Origin: Desulfobacterales bacterium
GTDB lineage: Bacteria; Desulfobacterota; Desulfobacteria; Desulfobacterales; SpSt-501
NCBI GenBank assembly: GCA_025454255.1
Contig: JALOOU010000004.1
Coordinates: 1 to 64,000 of the forward strand
Length of the DNA: 64,000 nucleotides
Reading direction: 5' to 3'
The notes beneath the pieces are model-generated. The model worked only from the letters and a program-made list of their open reading frames with translations, was not told the DNA's origin and made no database searches. The position numbers and the translations under genes were made by a program. Every line of letters starts with the position of its first letter. Positions within the stretch are counted from its first letter, which is position 1. Below, piece after piece: positions 22,004 through 31,697 of the stretch.

Positions 22004-22429
22004 TCATTCCCAGCGGTTGCTGCCCCGGTCCTTGAGGTCGATGACCGACCCGGGCTCTTCGCCTCCTCCGGACGCATTCGGCCGCGGCGGAGGCCGCAGG
22101 CCGCTCACCGCCCGGGCGAGCAGCCAGTCCACGCCGCTGATCACCAGGGCGGCCAGCACGGCCGGCCAGAAGCCGACGATGTGGAAGCCCGGGATGAGGG
22201 CGGCGGCTATTTTCAAAATTACGGCATTGATGACCAGTGTGAAGAGGCCCAGGGTCATGAGCGTGATGGGCAGGGTGAGGATGAAGAGGATCGGGCGCAG
22301 AAAGGTGTTCAGCGTGGCCAGGACCGCCGCGGCCAGGAAGGCCGAAAAAAAGCCGCTGACGTGGATCCCGTTCAGCAGGTAGGCCGACACGATGACGGCG
22401 CAGGTGAGCGTCAACCAGCGAATCAACAT
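22004..22429 (-). CDS. Four-helix membrane protein, 'phage holin family' (PF04020-like)
   Basis: A 141-residue membrane protein with four hydrophobic segments ('LIRWLTLTCAVIVSAYLL', 'FFSAFLAAAVLATLNTFL', 'ILFILTLPITLMTLGLFTLVINAVIL', 'GFWPAVLAALVISGVDWLLA') and a polar C-terminal tail. The pattern 'LNTFLRPIL-LTLPIT--TLGLF-LVIN' is typical of the widespread YvlD/PF04020 group, named after mycobacteriophage holins but chromosomal in most bacteria, with unknown function. Start at 22429 (MLIRWL); the frame continues to 22525. It lies between aroK and recC with short gaps and is probably co-transcribed. Confidence 0.85.
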   Translation of the reverse strand: MLIRWLTLTCAVIVSAYLLNGIHVSGFFSAFLAAAVLATLNTFLRPILFILTLPITLMTLGLFTLVINAVILKIAAALIPGFHIVGFWPAVLAALVISGVDWLLARAVSGLRPPPRPNASGGGEEPGSVIDLKDRGSNRWE

Positions 22430-22525
22430 CAAGGCCACTTCAGAGTATGCATGCGGTTGCGGGTTTCGATCGGGGGAGGAGCCGGAACCCATGGTGATGC
22501 GCTCGATGCAGCGACAGCGGAACAC

Positions 22526-23092
22526 CTACTGAAATCGGGTGGGGTTGTCAAGCGGCGCCGGAGCGTCGCACGGGTCCAGTTCGAGCGCGGCCGCAACGGC
22601 CCGGCAGACCGCCTCCACGCAGCGATGGTCGGTTTCGACGCAAACATGCATCGCCTGCCGGTAGAGCGCGTCGCGCTCGCTCAGCGTCTGCCGGATTTCA
22701 TCGTAGAGGTTGCGGCACGGCGTCAGGGGCGGCCGCTGCGCGCGTTGGCCGCGATCCGCCTGCAGCCGCTGCAGCAGGGTCTCGGGCGCCGCGCGCAGCC
22801 ACACGACCCGGCCGCTGCGGCGCAGGTCCGCGATGTTGGCCTCGTCCAGCACGACCCCTCCGCCGGTGGAAACGACCCACTCGCTGCGGGCGGTCAGCTC
22901 CGCCACCAGGCGGCGCTCGGCGCGCCTGAAGGCCGGCCACCCCTGGGCGTGCACGACGTCATGGATCGATCGACCCAGCCGCTGGACCAGCTCGGCGTCC
23001 ATGTCGCAGAACGCCCGGTGCAAACGCGCCGCCAGGCATCGTCCGACCTCGCTTTTGCCGGAGCCCCGGGCCCCGATCAGATAGATGTTCAC
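22526..23092 (-). CDS. aroK: Shikimate kinase
   Basis: A 188-residue shikimate kinase (step 5 of the shikimate pathway, ATP-dependent 3-phosphorylation). P-loop 'GARGSGKS' at 7-14, shikimate-binding 'DMD' at 30-32, 'STGGGVVLDEANI' around 75-87 and a lid 'QRPPLT' near 118-123. The start is GTG at 23092. About 15 residues longer than E. coli AroK because of its C-terminal tail. First gene of the minus-strand run that continues into the membrane protein and recC. Confidence 0.93.
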   Translation of the reverse strand: MNIYLIGARGSGKSEVGRCLAARLHRAFCDMDAELVQRLGRSIHDVVHAQGWPAFRRAERRLVAELTARSEWVVSTGGGVVLDEANIADLRRSGRVVWLRAAPETLLQRLQADRGQRAQRPPLTPCRNLYDEIRQTLSERDALYRQAMHVCVETDHRCVEAVCRAVAAALELDPCDAPAPLDNPTRFQ

Positions 23093-23148
23093 GTGTCGAC
23101 ACCTCTCGAAAAGCGGGCGCCGGAGGAGGCCGCCCGCCTCGGGCCGCC

Positions 23149-23177
23149 TTGACCTTACGGCGGTTTGCGAATAAAAT
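23149..23177 (+). promoter_or_regulatory. Sigma-70-like promoter of the PP2C gene, nearly leaderless
   Basis: TTGACC (23149-23154), a 17-bp spacer and TAAAAT (23172-23177). Transcription would begin near 23184, only about two bases before the ATG at 23186. No Shine-Dalgarno is seen. Confidence 0.5.
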
Positions 23178-23185
23178 TAGAGTCT

Positions 23186-24001
23186 ATGGTCATTGTGGAA
23201 TCGGCAGGCCTGACCGATGTCGGGCGCAAGCGGGAGGCCAACGAAGATCGGATCTGCGTGGACGACGAGCTGGGCCTCTACCTGGTCGCCGACGGCATGG
23301 GCGGGCATCAGGCCGGCGAAATCGCCAGCGAACTGGTCGTCGCCTCGATCCGCGAATTTTTGAGAGCACCGCAGGCGCGGTGCGCCGCGGCCGATAACGG
23401 CGGGCCCGAAGGCGCCGACCGGCTGCTGGCCGGCATTCGCTGGTCCAACCAGGTCGTTTACGAGGCATCCAAGGGCCGCGCCGACCGCCGGGGGATGGGC
23501 TCCACCGTCGCCGCTGTCTACATCTGCGCCGACCGGCTGATCGCCGCCAACATCGGCGACAGTCCGATCTATCTGGTGCGCAACGGCGGCATCGATCCGC
23601 TCTCCGTGCCGCACACCCTTCAGGCAGACCTGCCGGCGCGGGCGTATGCCCCCTTCATCGGCAATGTGCTCACCCGCGCGGTCGGCCCCCACCCGAGTGT
23701 CGACGCCGACCTGTGCGAGATCAGCTGCTACAAGAATGACGTGCTGGTGCTCTGCTCCGACGGTCTCAGCAACAAGGTGTCGCCGTCTGAAATCGTCGAC
23801 ATCGCCTCATCCCGGCCGCCGCGGGAGGCCTGCCGCCAATTGGTGGATCTCGCCAACCAGCGCGGTGGGGAGGACAACATCTCGGTGGTCGCCGTGCGCG
23901 TGGCCCAGGTGCGGCGCAACGGGCACGGCCTCTGGAGCCGGTGGGCGCTTCGGCTTAAAAGCGCCCTGTCGGCGCTGCGGGCCCATCTCCATCGCGGCTG
24001 A
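23186..24001 (+). CDS. PP2C-family Ser/Thr protein phosphatase
   Basis: A 271-residue metal-dependent phosphatase (PPM/PP2C, Stp1-like). Motifs: 'TDVGRKREANEDR' near the start, 'LVADGMGGHQAGEIAS' with the metal Asp, 'GMGSTVAAVYI', 'NIGDSPIYLV', 'CSDGLSN' and 'DNISVVAV'. A short Arg-rich tail follows and no membrane segment is seen. It probably reverses phosphorylation by Hanks-type kinases; none is in this window. The ATG at 23186 is preferred over an in-frame start at 23165, which would lie inside the promoter. It is followed 11 bp later by an FHA protein, the usual reader of phospho-threonine. Confidence 0.92.
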   Translation: MVIVESAGLTDVGRKREANEDRICVDDELGLYLVADGMGGHQAGEIASELVVASIREFLRAPQARCAAADNGGPEGADRLLAGIRWSNQVVYEASKGRADRRGMGSTVAAVYICADRLIAANIGDSPIYLVRNGGIDPLSVPHTLQADLPARAYAPFIGNVLTRAVGPHPSVDADLCEISCYKNDVLVLCSDGLSNKVSPSEIVDIASSRPPREACRQLVDLANQRGGEDNISVVAVRVAQVRRNGHGLWSRWALRLKSALSALRAHLHRG

Positions 24002-24012
24002 CGGAACCCCTC

Positions 24013-24813
24013 ATGCCCACCCTCACGCTGACCTTCAAGGACACCGTCATCGGGCGCTATCCGCTGGAGCGCGGCCGTTCCCTGACCATCGGCCGGCGCA
24101 AGAACAACGACATCGTCATCGACAACCTCGCGGTCTCCGCGCACCACGCCAAGATCGACTCGGTGGGGGAGGCGTTCGTTCTGGTGGATCTCCAGAGCCG
24201 CAACGGCTCGTTCGTGAACGAGCAGTTGATCAGCTCTCATTGGCTGGCGCCCGGCGATGTCATCAGTATCGGCAAGCACCTGCTGCTTTTCGGCTCGGAG
24301 GATGAGCCGCGCGCGGCCGGCGGACCCGCCCGCGAAATCGACCGGACCATGGTCATGGACACCCGCACCTACCGCTCGATGGTCAGCAAGAGCGCCCCGG
24401 TCACGCCGCAGCCGCTGCGGGGACGCACCGAGGCGAGCGGCGCCCTCGCCTTTCTCGCCGGCGGCGACGGCACGCTCGCCCTCGCCGGAAAACTGATCAA
24501 GATCGGCAAGGACCCGACCTCCGATATCGTCGTGAAAGGCTGGTGGGTCGGATGGGCCGCCGCCACCGTCAGCCGCCGGCCGGACGGCTACTACCTGAGC
24601 CGCGTCGGCGGCCTGTTAACCCCCCGGGTCAACGGCCGCAAGGTCAAGGCATCCCAGCGTCTCCAGGACCTGGATGTCATCGACATCGGACCGGTCAAGC
24701 TGCAGTTTTTTTCGAACGCCGAGGAGCGCGAAGCGCCCGCCGGATCACCCGCCGCCGCTTTCGGCCGGCCGCCGGCCGGCCACCCCGGTCACTCCTTCAC
24801 CCGCTCGACATAG
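24013..24813 (+). CDS. FHA domain protein
   Basis: A 266-residue cytoplasmic protein. Residues ~20-95 are a well-kept FHA domain: 'LTIGRRKNNDIVIDN' (Gly-Arg), 'VSAHHAKI' (Ser-x-x-His) and 'DLQSRNGSFVN' (Asn-Gly). It should bind phosphothreonine peptides. A second, degenerate FHA-like stretch spans ~150-240 ('IKIGKDPTSDIVVKG', 'TVSRRPDGYYL', 'RVNGRKV') and lacks the Ser-x-x-His. Co-directional with and 11 bp after the PP2C phosphatase. Its last 25 bp overlap the 3' end of the opposing efp gene. Confidence 0.9.
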   Translation: MPTLTLTFKDTVIGRYPLERGRSLTIGRRKNNDIVIDNLAVSAHHAKIDSVGEAFVLVDLQSRNGSFVNEQLISSHWLAPGDVISIGKHLLLFGSEDEPRAAGGPAREIDRTMVMDTRTYRSMVSKSAPVTPQPLRGRTEASGALAFLAGGDGTLALAGKLIKIGKDPTSDIVVKGWWVGWAAATVSRRPDGYYLSRVGGLLTPRVNGRKVKASQRLQDLDVIDIGPVKLQFFSNAEEREAPAGSPAAAFGRPPAGHPGHSFTRST

Positions 24814-25352
24814 GCCCCGGTGCGCGTGTCGACCTTGATCAGGGTGCCCTCCTCGATGTAGGCCGGAACCTGCACCACGTGCCCGGTCTCCAGGGTCGCC
24901 GGTTTCGAGTCGCCCGAGGCGGTGTCCCCCTTCACCCACGGGTCGGACTTGACGATGCGCAGGTTCATGAAGATGGGGATCGTGACGCTGATCGGACGGT
25001 CCTGGTAGAAAAGCACCGAGCAAACGGTGTTCTCCTTTAGGAAGTTCCTGGCCTCGCCCACCTGGGCTTCCCCCACGAACTCCTGCTCGAAGTTGGCCGA
25101 GTTCATGAAGCAGTAGGAGGTGCCCTCCTTGTAGAGGTACTCCATTTCCTTCTCTTCGAGGTTCGGTTCGCCGAACTTTTCACCCGAGCGGAAGTTGCGG
25201 TCGAACTGGGAACCGGTCAGCATGTTTTTGAGACGGCACTTATAGAGCGCCTGGCCTTTGCCGGGTTTGACGAAATCGAAGTTGACGACGATGTAGGGCT
25301 CTCCTTCGTATTCGATTTTCAACCCTTTTCGCAGATCACTGCTGTCGTACAT
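24789..25352 (-). CDS. efp: Elongation factor P
   Basis: A 187-residue EF-P that rescues ribosomes stalled on polyproline. 'KPGKGQALYKCRLKNMLTG' holds the tip lysine (about K32), so the EpmA/EpmB-type modification is possible, but no epmA or epmB is seen here. It ends with the OB-fold signature 'VDTRTGAYVERVKE'. The ATG at 25352 is chosen by the family N-terminus 'MYDSSDLRKGLKIEY' and a GGAG ribosome-binding site; the frame runs on to 25448. Head-to-head with guaA, tail-to-tail with the FHA gene. Confidence 0.97.
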   Translation of the reverse strand: MYDSSDLRKGLKIEYEGEPYIVVNFDFVKPGKGQALYKCRLKNMLTGSQFDRNFRSGEKFGEPNLEEKEMEYLYKEGTSYCFMNSANFEQEFVGEAQVGEARNFLKENTVCSVLFYQDRPISVTIPIFMNLRIVKSDPWVKGDTASGDSKPATLETGHVVQVPAYIEEGTLIKVDTRTGAYVERVKE

Positions 25353-25422
25353 GGGACGGGCTCCTTGATGGATGGCGATCGTGGGCCGTCGGCCTCTGCC
25401 GGCCGAAGACCCGGAATTTCCG

Positions 25423-25451
25423 TTGACATTTGCGGGCGTGTTTACCATATT
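25423..25451 (+). promoter_or_regulatory. Putative sigma-70 promoter of guaA
   Basis: TTGACA (25423-25428), a 17-bp spacer and CATATT (25446-25451). It leaves a leader of about 100 nt before guaA. I recognise no known riboswitch in that leader. Confidence 0.5.
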
Positions 25452-25561
25452 CGGCCTGCGTTCGCAAACCCTAAGCCAGGGGGGTCGGGGAAACGTCCAT
25501 CCCCCCGGAATCGGGTCCGAAAAACAACGTGGCGCCGCGGCGCCGGGTTTGAGGAAAACAG

Positions 25562-27091
<1,530 letters not shown>

Positions 27092-27096
27092 GGGCC

Positions 27097-28005
27097 ATGG
27101 CCGATCAGGACAAGTTCCGATTTCATTTAGGGGACGAGGAGCCGGAGCCTCCGGCCGTCGACGAGGCGCTTCAGCGACGGGTGCACACGCTCGGCCAGCG
27201 GGTGAGTTTCCTGACCTTGGTCCTGCCCTGCCTGCTCGCCGTGGTGGTCTTCCTCGCCTACCGCGAGATCGAAATGCGGGTGACCCAGGCGCAGCAAAGC
27301 GACGGTCTCGCCGCGCAGCGGCTGGCGGCGGACCTCGCGCAAAAAAACGAGGAGCTTCGCGAGCGGCTGGCGGAGCTCGACGCGACGCTGGCGGCCCGGT
27401 GGGAGGGTGTGCAGGCCGGCATGCAGGGGCTGCAGGGTGAAATCAAGGGCGCCTTGGAAGCCGTCCAGGCCCTGAACAGCTCCAAAACAGGCAAGTCCGA
27501 ATGGGATGAGACCGTCGCGCGCGTTGATGCCGCCATCGCCGCCAACGCCAACTCCCTGCGGGAGCTCTCCACGAGCGTGCAATCGTTGAGCAAGGAGCTG
27601 CAGGCCGTGGCCCCGTTCCGGGAGGAGCTCGGCAGCGCGGCGGCGCTGCGAGCCGAGCTGGGCCGGCTCGCAGCGCGCCTGCAGAGCCTGGAAAACAGCC
27701 TGGGAAAGGACCTGACCGGCGTGGCCGGCTTCATGGAGCGCAACCGTACCGAGCTCGCCCAGATCAAGTCCGAGCTCGCCAAGGCCCAGTCGGGGCGGGC
27801 CGACCGGGAATACATCGATCTGGAAATCCTCAAGGCGAAAAAGGTCCAGCAGACGGCGATGGAGCAGGAGCTCTCCCGCATCGAGAAGATGCTGAGCGGG
27901 CTGCAGCGGCGCATCGACCAGCTGGAGCGGGCCTTCAGCACCCCGGCCGGACGCAGCACGCCGCCGCCCGCGCCGGGCACCATCCGCGAACAGCCGCTGC
28001 AATGA
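27097..28005 (+). CDS. Single-pass membrane protein with long coiled coil, unknown
   Basis: A 302-residue protein of unrecognised family. A short acidic cytoplasmic head ('FRFHLGDEEPEPPAVDEAL') precedes one hydrophobic segment (~37-58, 'LTLVLPCLLAVVVFLAY'). About 210 residues of heptad-rich Ala/Leu/Glu coiled coil follow, ending in a Pro-rich tail. Topology suggests an inner-membrane anchor with a periplasmic rod. Start at 27097, 5 bp after guaA stops; larB begins 16 bp downstream. It does not match a named coiled-coil protein I know (RmuC and SMC-like features are absent). Confidence 0.75.
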   Translation: MADQDKFRFHLGDEEPEPPAVDEALQRRVHTLGQRVSFLTLVLPCLLAVVVFLAYREIEMRVTQAQQSDGLAAQRLAADLAQKNEELRERLAELDATLAARWEGVQAGMQGLQGEIKGALEAVQALNSSKTGKSEWDETVARVDAAIAANANSLRELSTSVQSLSKELQAVAPFREELGSAAALRAELGRLAARLQSLENSLGKDLTGVAGFMERNRTELAQIKSELAKAQSGRADREYIDLEILKAKKVQQTAMEQELSRIEKMLSGLQRRIDQLERAFSTPAGRSTPPPAPGTIREQPLQ

Positions 28006-28021
28006 GACCTCGGAGCGTTTG

Positions 28022-28771
28022 ATGGACAAGCAGTCCCTGCTCAGCCTGCTGCAATCCGTGGCCGCCGGCGACATCCCGGCGGCGGAAGCCGCCGGGCGGC
28101 TGCAGCACCTTGCGGTCGAGGACATCGGGTTTGCCAACATCGACCACCACCGCTCCCTGCGCAAGGGATTTCCGGAGGTGATCTTCGGCGAGGGCAAATC
28201 CGCCGCTCAGATCGCCGCCATCATGGGACGGATGCGCCCGCAGGAACGGGTCGTGCTGGCGACCCGCGTCGACCCTCAGAAAGCGCAGGCGGTGCTGGCG
28301 ATCCACCCCGACGCCGCCTACCACCCCGAGGCGCGCATGCTGGTTTTGGAAACCGGCCCGCTGGAGGTCAGGGGCCGCGGCACGATTCTCGTGCTGTCGG
28401 CCGGGACCTCCGACATCCCGGTCGCCGAGGAGGCGGCCGTCACCGCGCGCGCCATGGGGCACCGGGTCGAAACGATTTTCGACGTCGGCGTGGCCGGGAT
28501 CCATCGTCTGTTTCACCACCGGGAAAAAATCGAAACCGCGGCGGTGCTCATCGTGGCCGCCGGCATGGAGGGTGCCCTGCCCAGCGTCGTGGCCGGGCTG
28601 GTAAGCCGTCCGGTGATCGCGGTGCCCACGAGCATCGGCTACGGCGTGAGTCTGGGGGGGCTGACGGCGCTCTTCGCCATGCTCAACAGCTGCAGCTCCA
28701 ACGTGGCCGTGGTGAACATCGACAACGGCTTCGGCGCGGGCTACATGGCGGCCATGATCAACCGTGAATGA
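28022..28771 (+). CDS. larB: LarB-type nickel-pincer cofactor carboxylase
   Basis: A 249-residue protein with a PurE-like C-terminal half ('ILVLSAGTSDIPVAEEAAVTA', 'VIVAAGMEGALPSVVAGLVS', 'VPTSIGYGVSLGGLTALFAMLNSC'). LarB carboxylates and hydrolyses nicotinic acid adenine dinucleotide to the pyridinium bis-carboxylate that becomes the nickel-pincer nucleotide of LarA-type racemases. The ATG at 28022 is used; a TTG three bases earlier is in frame. Partners larC and larE and any larA are not in the window, so LarB is either an orphan here or works with distant genes. Confidence 0.92.
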   Translation: MDKQSLLSLLQSVAAGDIPAAEAAGRLQHLAVEDIGFANIDHHRSLRKGFPEVIFGEGKSAAQIAAIMGRMRPQERVVLATRVDPQKAQAVLAIHPDAAYHPEARMLVLETGPLEVRGRGTILVLSAGTSDIPVAEEAAVTARAMGHRVETIFDVGVAGIHRLFHHREKIETAAVLIVAAGMEGALPSVVAGLVSRPVIAVPTSIGYGVSLGGLTALFAMLNSCSSNVAVVNIDNGFGAGYMAAMINRE

Positions 28772-28880
28772 ATCCGCCTGCGGCCGATTCACGTGGAAGG
28801 CATCGATTCAAACGCGCACCCGTTTCGGCTTGACCGCCCCGCGAACCGGCAGCGGCCACCCACACGGAGGGGGATGGATC

Positions 28881-29237
28881 ATGGATTCCAAGGAAGCGAT
28901 CTTCGCTTTTTCTCAAAGCGAGAAGGCCAAGACGGCGTTGATCATGGCCTCCCAGATGATCGAGATATACAACGGGCTGCCCGAGCACGAAAAACACTGC
29001 GCGGAACGGTTCATCCGTGCCTTCATGGGCATGATCACGAGCGAAATTCAGCTTGCCCGCAAACTGACCTCGCCCGGGCTGTGGGAGTCCGTCGACAACA
29101 GCCTGCACTCGGCGCTCGTCATGATGAACTCCGGCGTGCTGGCCGAGGCGACCTATCACATCGCGCAGGCCATCAGCGGGGCGACGACGATCGGGCAGCG
29201 CTCGATGCAGAGCCTGCTGGACCAGAAGCTGATCTGA
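28881..29237 (+). CDS. Conserved-looking small helical protein, unknown
   Basis: A 118-residue soluble, mainly helical protein with balanced charge and no signal peptide or cysteine motif ('SEKAKTALIMASQMIEIYNGLPEHEKHCAE', in two helices, then 'SVDNSLHSALVMMNSGV'). I do not recognise the family. The start at 28881 follows a GGAGG run 10-15 bases upstream; longer in-frame starts exist but lie in less protein-like sequence. It follows larB by 109 bp on the same strand. Confidence 0.7.
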   Translation: MDSKEAIFAFSQSEKAKTALIMASQMIEIYNGLPEHEKHCAERFIRAFMGMITSEIQLARKLTSPGLWESVDNSLHSALVMMNSGVLAEATYHIAQAISGATTIGQRSMQSLLDQKLI

Positions 29238-29257
29238 CCCCCACCGCGGGCGAATGC

Positions 29258-29851
29258 CTACGGGGTGCGGGTCAGGTCGTTCCAGACCGACTCCAGGCTG
29301 CGGGAGGGCGGATCGGAGGCGTTGAAGAGGGGCGTCGCCGTTTCCCGCGCCGCCTCGCTCAAGACCGCTTCGACCTGAGACAGCAGGCCGGAAATCTCCG
29401 AATCCTCCAGGACCCGCACCATGCGCAGGTCGTCCTGCGCGCGCCGCATGGTATATTCGAGGGTGTGGTCCGCGACCCGCAGGTAATCGATCCGGCGGTC
29501 GATGCGCTCGAGATAGCCATAGAGCCGCTGTACCAGGCGCAGGTTGTTGCCGATGCGCTCGACGCGCAGGGCCTGTTGGAACTGGCCGACGGCGTGTTGC
29601 TGCCGCTCCCGGTCGATTTCGGACCGCAGCTCGCGCACGCAGGCGTGCAACCGATGGCGCAGCTCGCCGGCGGCGGCCCCCCGCTCGGCCAGGCCCTTCC
29701 GGGCCGTTGCCATCTCGGAGATCAGATACCCCAAGGTCTCCGCCTTGGGCCTGTCGGAGGCGCACACCACGGCAGCCGCCCCGGCCATGAGCCACGCGAG
29801 GAGGCTCATCACGGCAACCGCAGCCAGCCGCTTGCCGCCGGCGGGCGTCAT
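29258..29851 (-). CDS. Secreted helical protein, unknown
   Basis: A 197-residue protein with a clear signal peptide (Lys/Arg start, 'LAAVAVMSLLAWLMAGAAAVVCA', cleavage likely near residue 31). The mature part is helical and Arg/Glu-rich with hydrophobic heptads, probably a periplasmic coiled coil. No enzyme motif. Its start overlaps the stop of the larger upstream gene by 4 bp, so the two are translated together. Confidence 0.7.
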   Translation of the reverse strand: MTPAGGKRLAAVAVMSLLAWLMAGAAAVVCASDRPKAETLGYLISEMATARKGLAERGAAAGELRHRLHACVRELRSEIDRERQQHAVGQFQQALRVERIGNNLRLVQRLYGYLERIDRRIDYLRVADHTLEYTMRRAQDDLRMVRVLEDSEISGLLSQVEAVLSEAARETATPLFNASDPPSRSLESVWNDLTRTP

Positions 29852-31338
29852 CCCCTCGGCTCCTTTCCCACCGACGGCGGCTGCCGGTCCGACCGGCGCA
29901 CGGCGTCGACCTGGCGGCGGATTTCGGGCGGCAGAAAGAGTTTGCCCCCGGCCTCCTCGAAGCGCACCAGATGGTCGAGCGCCTCCACTTTTTTAAGCCC
30001 CATGAGCTCGATCTGCTGCCCGCTCCAAGCCGGAAGATGCGCGCTGGCATCGGCCGAGAGCGCGCTGAGTCCGTTCAGCGAGATCACGCGCCCCGGCCAC
30101 GCGAAAAGGTAGCGGGCCGCCTCCGGCGGGAGCTGCTTGAGGCCGTTCACGCACAGCCAACTGCCCGGCCACTGGGACAGCCTTCGCGCCGCGGCCGCCG
30201 GCAGTTCGGAGACCCGGTTCAAGAAGAGCTCCTTCGCCCCCGATTCCGCCAGGCAGCGAGCCGTCTTGAGCCTGAGAACCGACAGCTCGGCGATGCGCAT
30301 GAGCTGCCCGGAGCAGACCTCCTCCGCAATCGCGGCATCGACGCCCTCGGTCGCCGGAGCCTTGAGCTGCCGGGCCTGGTCCGAAACCCGCTTCCAGATC
30401 GCCTCCAGCGACGGCGGAGGCTCCGCGGCGGTTATCGCCAACCGTTCCGGGGTCGGCTGGCGGGCGTCGAGCGCGGTGTCGATGGCCAGCGCGTGCGCCT
30501 GCATGTCGACCCCTTCGGCAAAGGGCAGCACCTGGAGATCGACTTCGGCCAGACGCTTGACGAACAAAAGCGCCTCGCTGCCTCCCGACAGCCAGCGCAG
30601 AGGGGTGGCCAGGCCGGAGGCATACGCGTGCCGGCTCTGGATGCTGCGAAGCCCGAGCTCCACCTGCCGGTGGCGCAGGGCCTGGGCGAAGCTCTCGATC
30701 CCGTGCCGCCGGACGAGGTAGACGAGCTCCTCCTCGACCTCCATGATCCCGAAGCGGTATTCCTGCTGCAGCTCGCGCACCTCCTCGGCCTTGGCAAGCA
30801 GAACGGCGCGCAGCTGCTCCACCGCCTCCAGCCGCTCCGGCCAGTCGGGCGATTTTTCCACCGCTGCCGGTGGTTCGCGGCGCGGCGCCGCCTCCGGAGC
30901 CAAGGGCCCTGCGCTGGAGACGTGCGCGGCCCCGTTCGTCACCTGGCGCTGCCCGCCGGCCGGGAAAAAAGCGAGCCACCCCCCCGCCGCCAAAGCGAGA
31001 GCCGCCAGACAGAGCGCCAGGGCCCGTTTCGGCGCGCGGCGGGCAGCGCCGACCGGGCCTTCGGATTTGTTTTCCGGCCCCGCCACCTCCACCAGCACCG
31101 GTCGGCTAATGGCGGCCGGGGCGGGCGGAGGGTCGACCGGGGCCTGCCGCACCGCGGCCGGTTCGGCGTCCCCCGACCTGTCTGGGGGCGCTGCCGCCGC
31201 CGCTTGCGCCGGACCCGCTGCAGATTCATCCCCTGAGTCCGATATGCGCACCTCCGGCGGGGCGGGTGCGCGCTTGCTGCGCGCGTCGCTCTTTATCTCG
31301 GCATCGGCAAGCGCCGGTATGTCCGCGGGTGCGCCCAT
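29848..31338 (-). CDS. Membrane-anchored protein with LRR-like repeats at the C-terminus, unknown
   Basis: A 496-residue protein. A Pro/Ala-rich disordered cytoplasmic region (~1-100) leads to one transmembrane helix (~106-126) and a long periplasmic part. Near the C-terminus a unit of about 23 residues repeats at least three times: 'LFLNRVSELPAAAARRLSQW', 'LCVNGLKQLPPEAARYLFAW', 'ISLNGLSALSADASAHLPAW', each starting with an L-x-L-x-x-L-like strand. Such short leucine-rich arrays are usually protein-binding surfaces. 4-bp overlap with the secreted protein gene at 29258-29851. No named family is recognised. Confidence 0.72.
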   Translation of the reverse strand: MGAPADIPALADAEIKSDARSKRAPAPPEVRISDSGDESAAGPAQAAAAAPPDRSGDAEPAAVRQAPVDPPPAPAAISRPVLVEVAGPENKSEGPVGAARRAPKRALALCLAALALAAGGWLAFFPAGGQRQVTNGAAHVSSAGPLAPEAAPRREPPAAVEKSPDWPERLEAVEQLRAVLLAKAEEVRELQQEYRFGIMEVEEELVYLVRRHGIESFAQALRHRQVELGLRSIQSRHAYASGLATPLRWLSGGSEALLFVKRLAEVDLQVLPFAEGVDMQAHALAIDTALDARQPTPERLAITAAEPPPSLEAIWKRVSDQARQLKAPATEGVDAAIAEEVCSGQLMRIAELSVLRLKTARCLAESGAKELFLNRVSELPAAAARRLSQWPGSWLCVNGLKQLPPEAARYLFAWPGRVISLNGLSALSADASAHLPAWSGQQIELMGLKKVEALDHLVRFEEAGGKLFLPPEIRRQVDAVRRSDRQPPSVGKEPRG

Positions 31339-31697
31339 TTTATCTCCCGAAGGGCCCTGCCGAAAAACCGGTCCGCGACGACAGGGCCCTCTTTAGGTAT
31401 TTCGGCTGCTTTTCCTGCAACTTGAGGCCCGCCGCTCCCCTGCCCTTGCAGAACCACTCGTTTTCGGCTAGAACCGGTCCCATGACCTGCGGCTCACGGC
31501 GGCGGCCGAGCGCGAGAGCCAGGCCGCCGCGAACCGGCTGCGCGCGCCTGCGAGAGGCCCGCCTTCCCGCCGTGGCGGGCCCCGCAGCCGTCCGAGCGGG
31601 TGGTGAACCACCGCGTTGCCCAGTCGCGCCTTTGACGGCGGAGCACGTCGGCAGCTCCGGCCGCTCACGGCGACATCCAGATCCAAGAGAGGTTTTT
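31339..31697. other. Intergenic stretch of 359 bp
   Basis: No convincing gene. It contains an inverted repeat AGGGCCCTG/CAGGGCCCT (31351-31359 and 31382-31390), about 12 bp upstream of the opposing gene's start, that could form a stem with a 22-nt loop. It also holds the 14-bp palindrome CCCGCC-GT-GGCGGG at 31566-31579. AGAGAGG at 31686-31692 is the probable ribosome-binding site of the next gene. Confidence 0.5.

Noticed and set aside
22004-22429. Phage holin, i.e. a sign of a prophage
   Set aside because: The family name is historic; the gene is between aroK and recC and no other phage gene is near.
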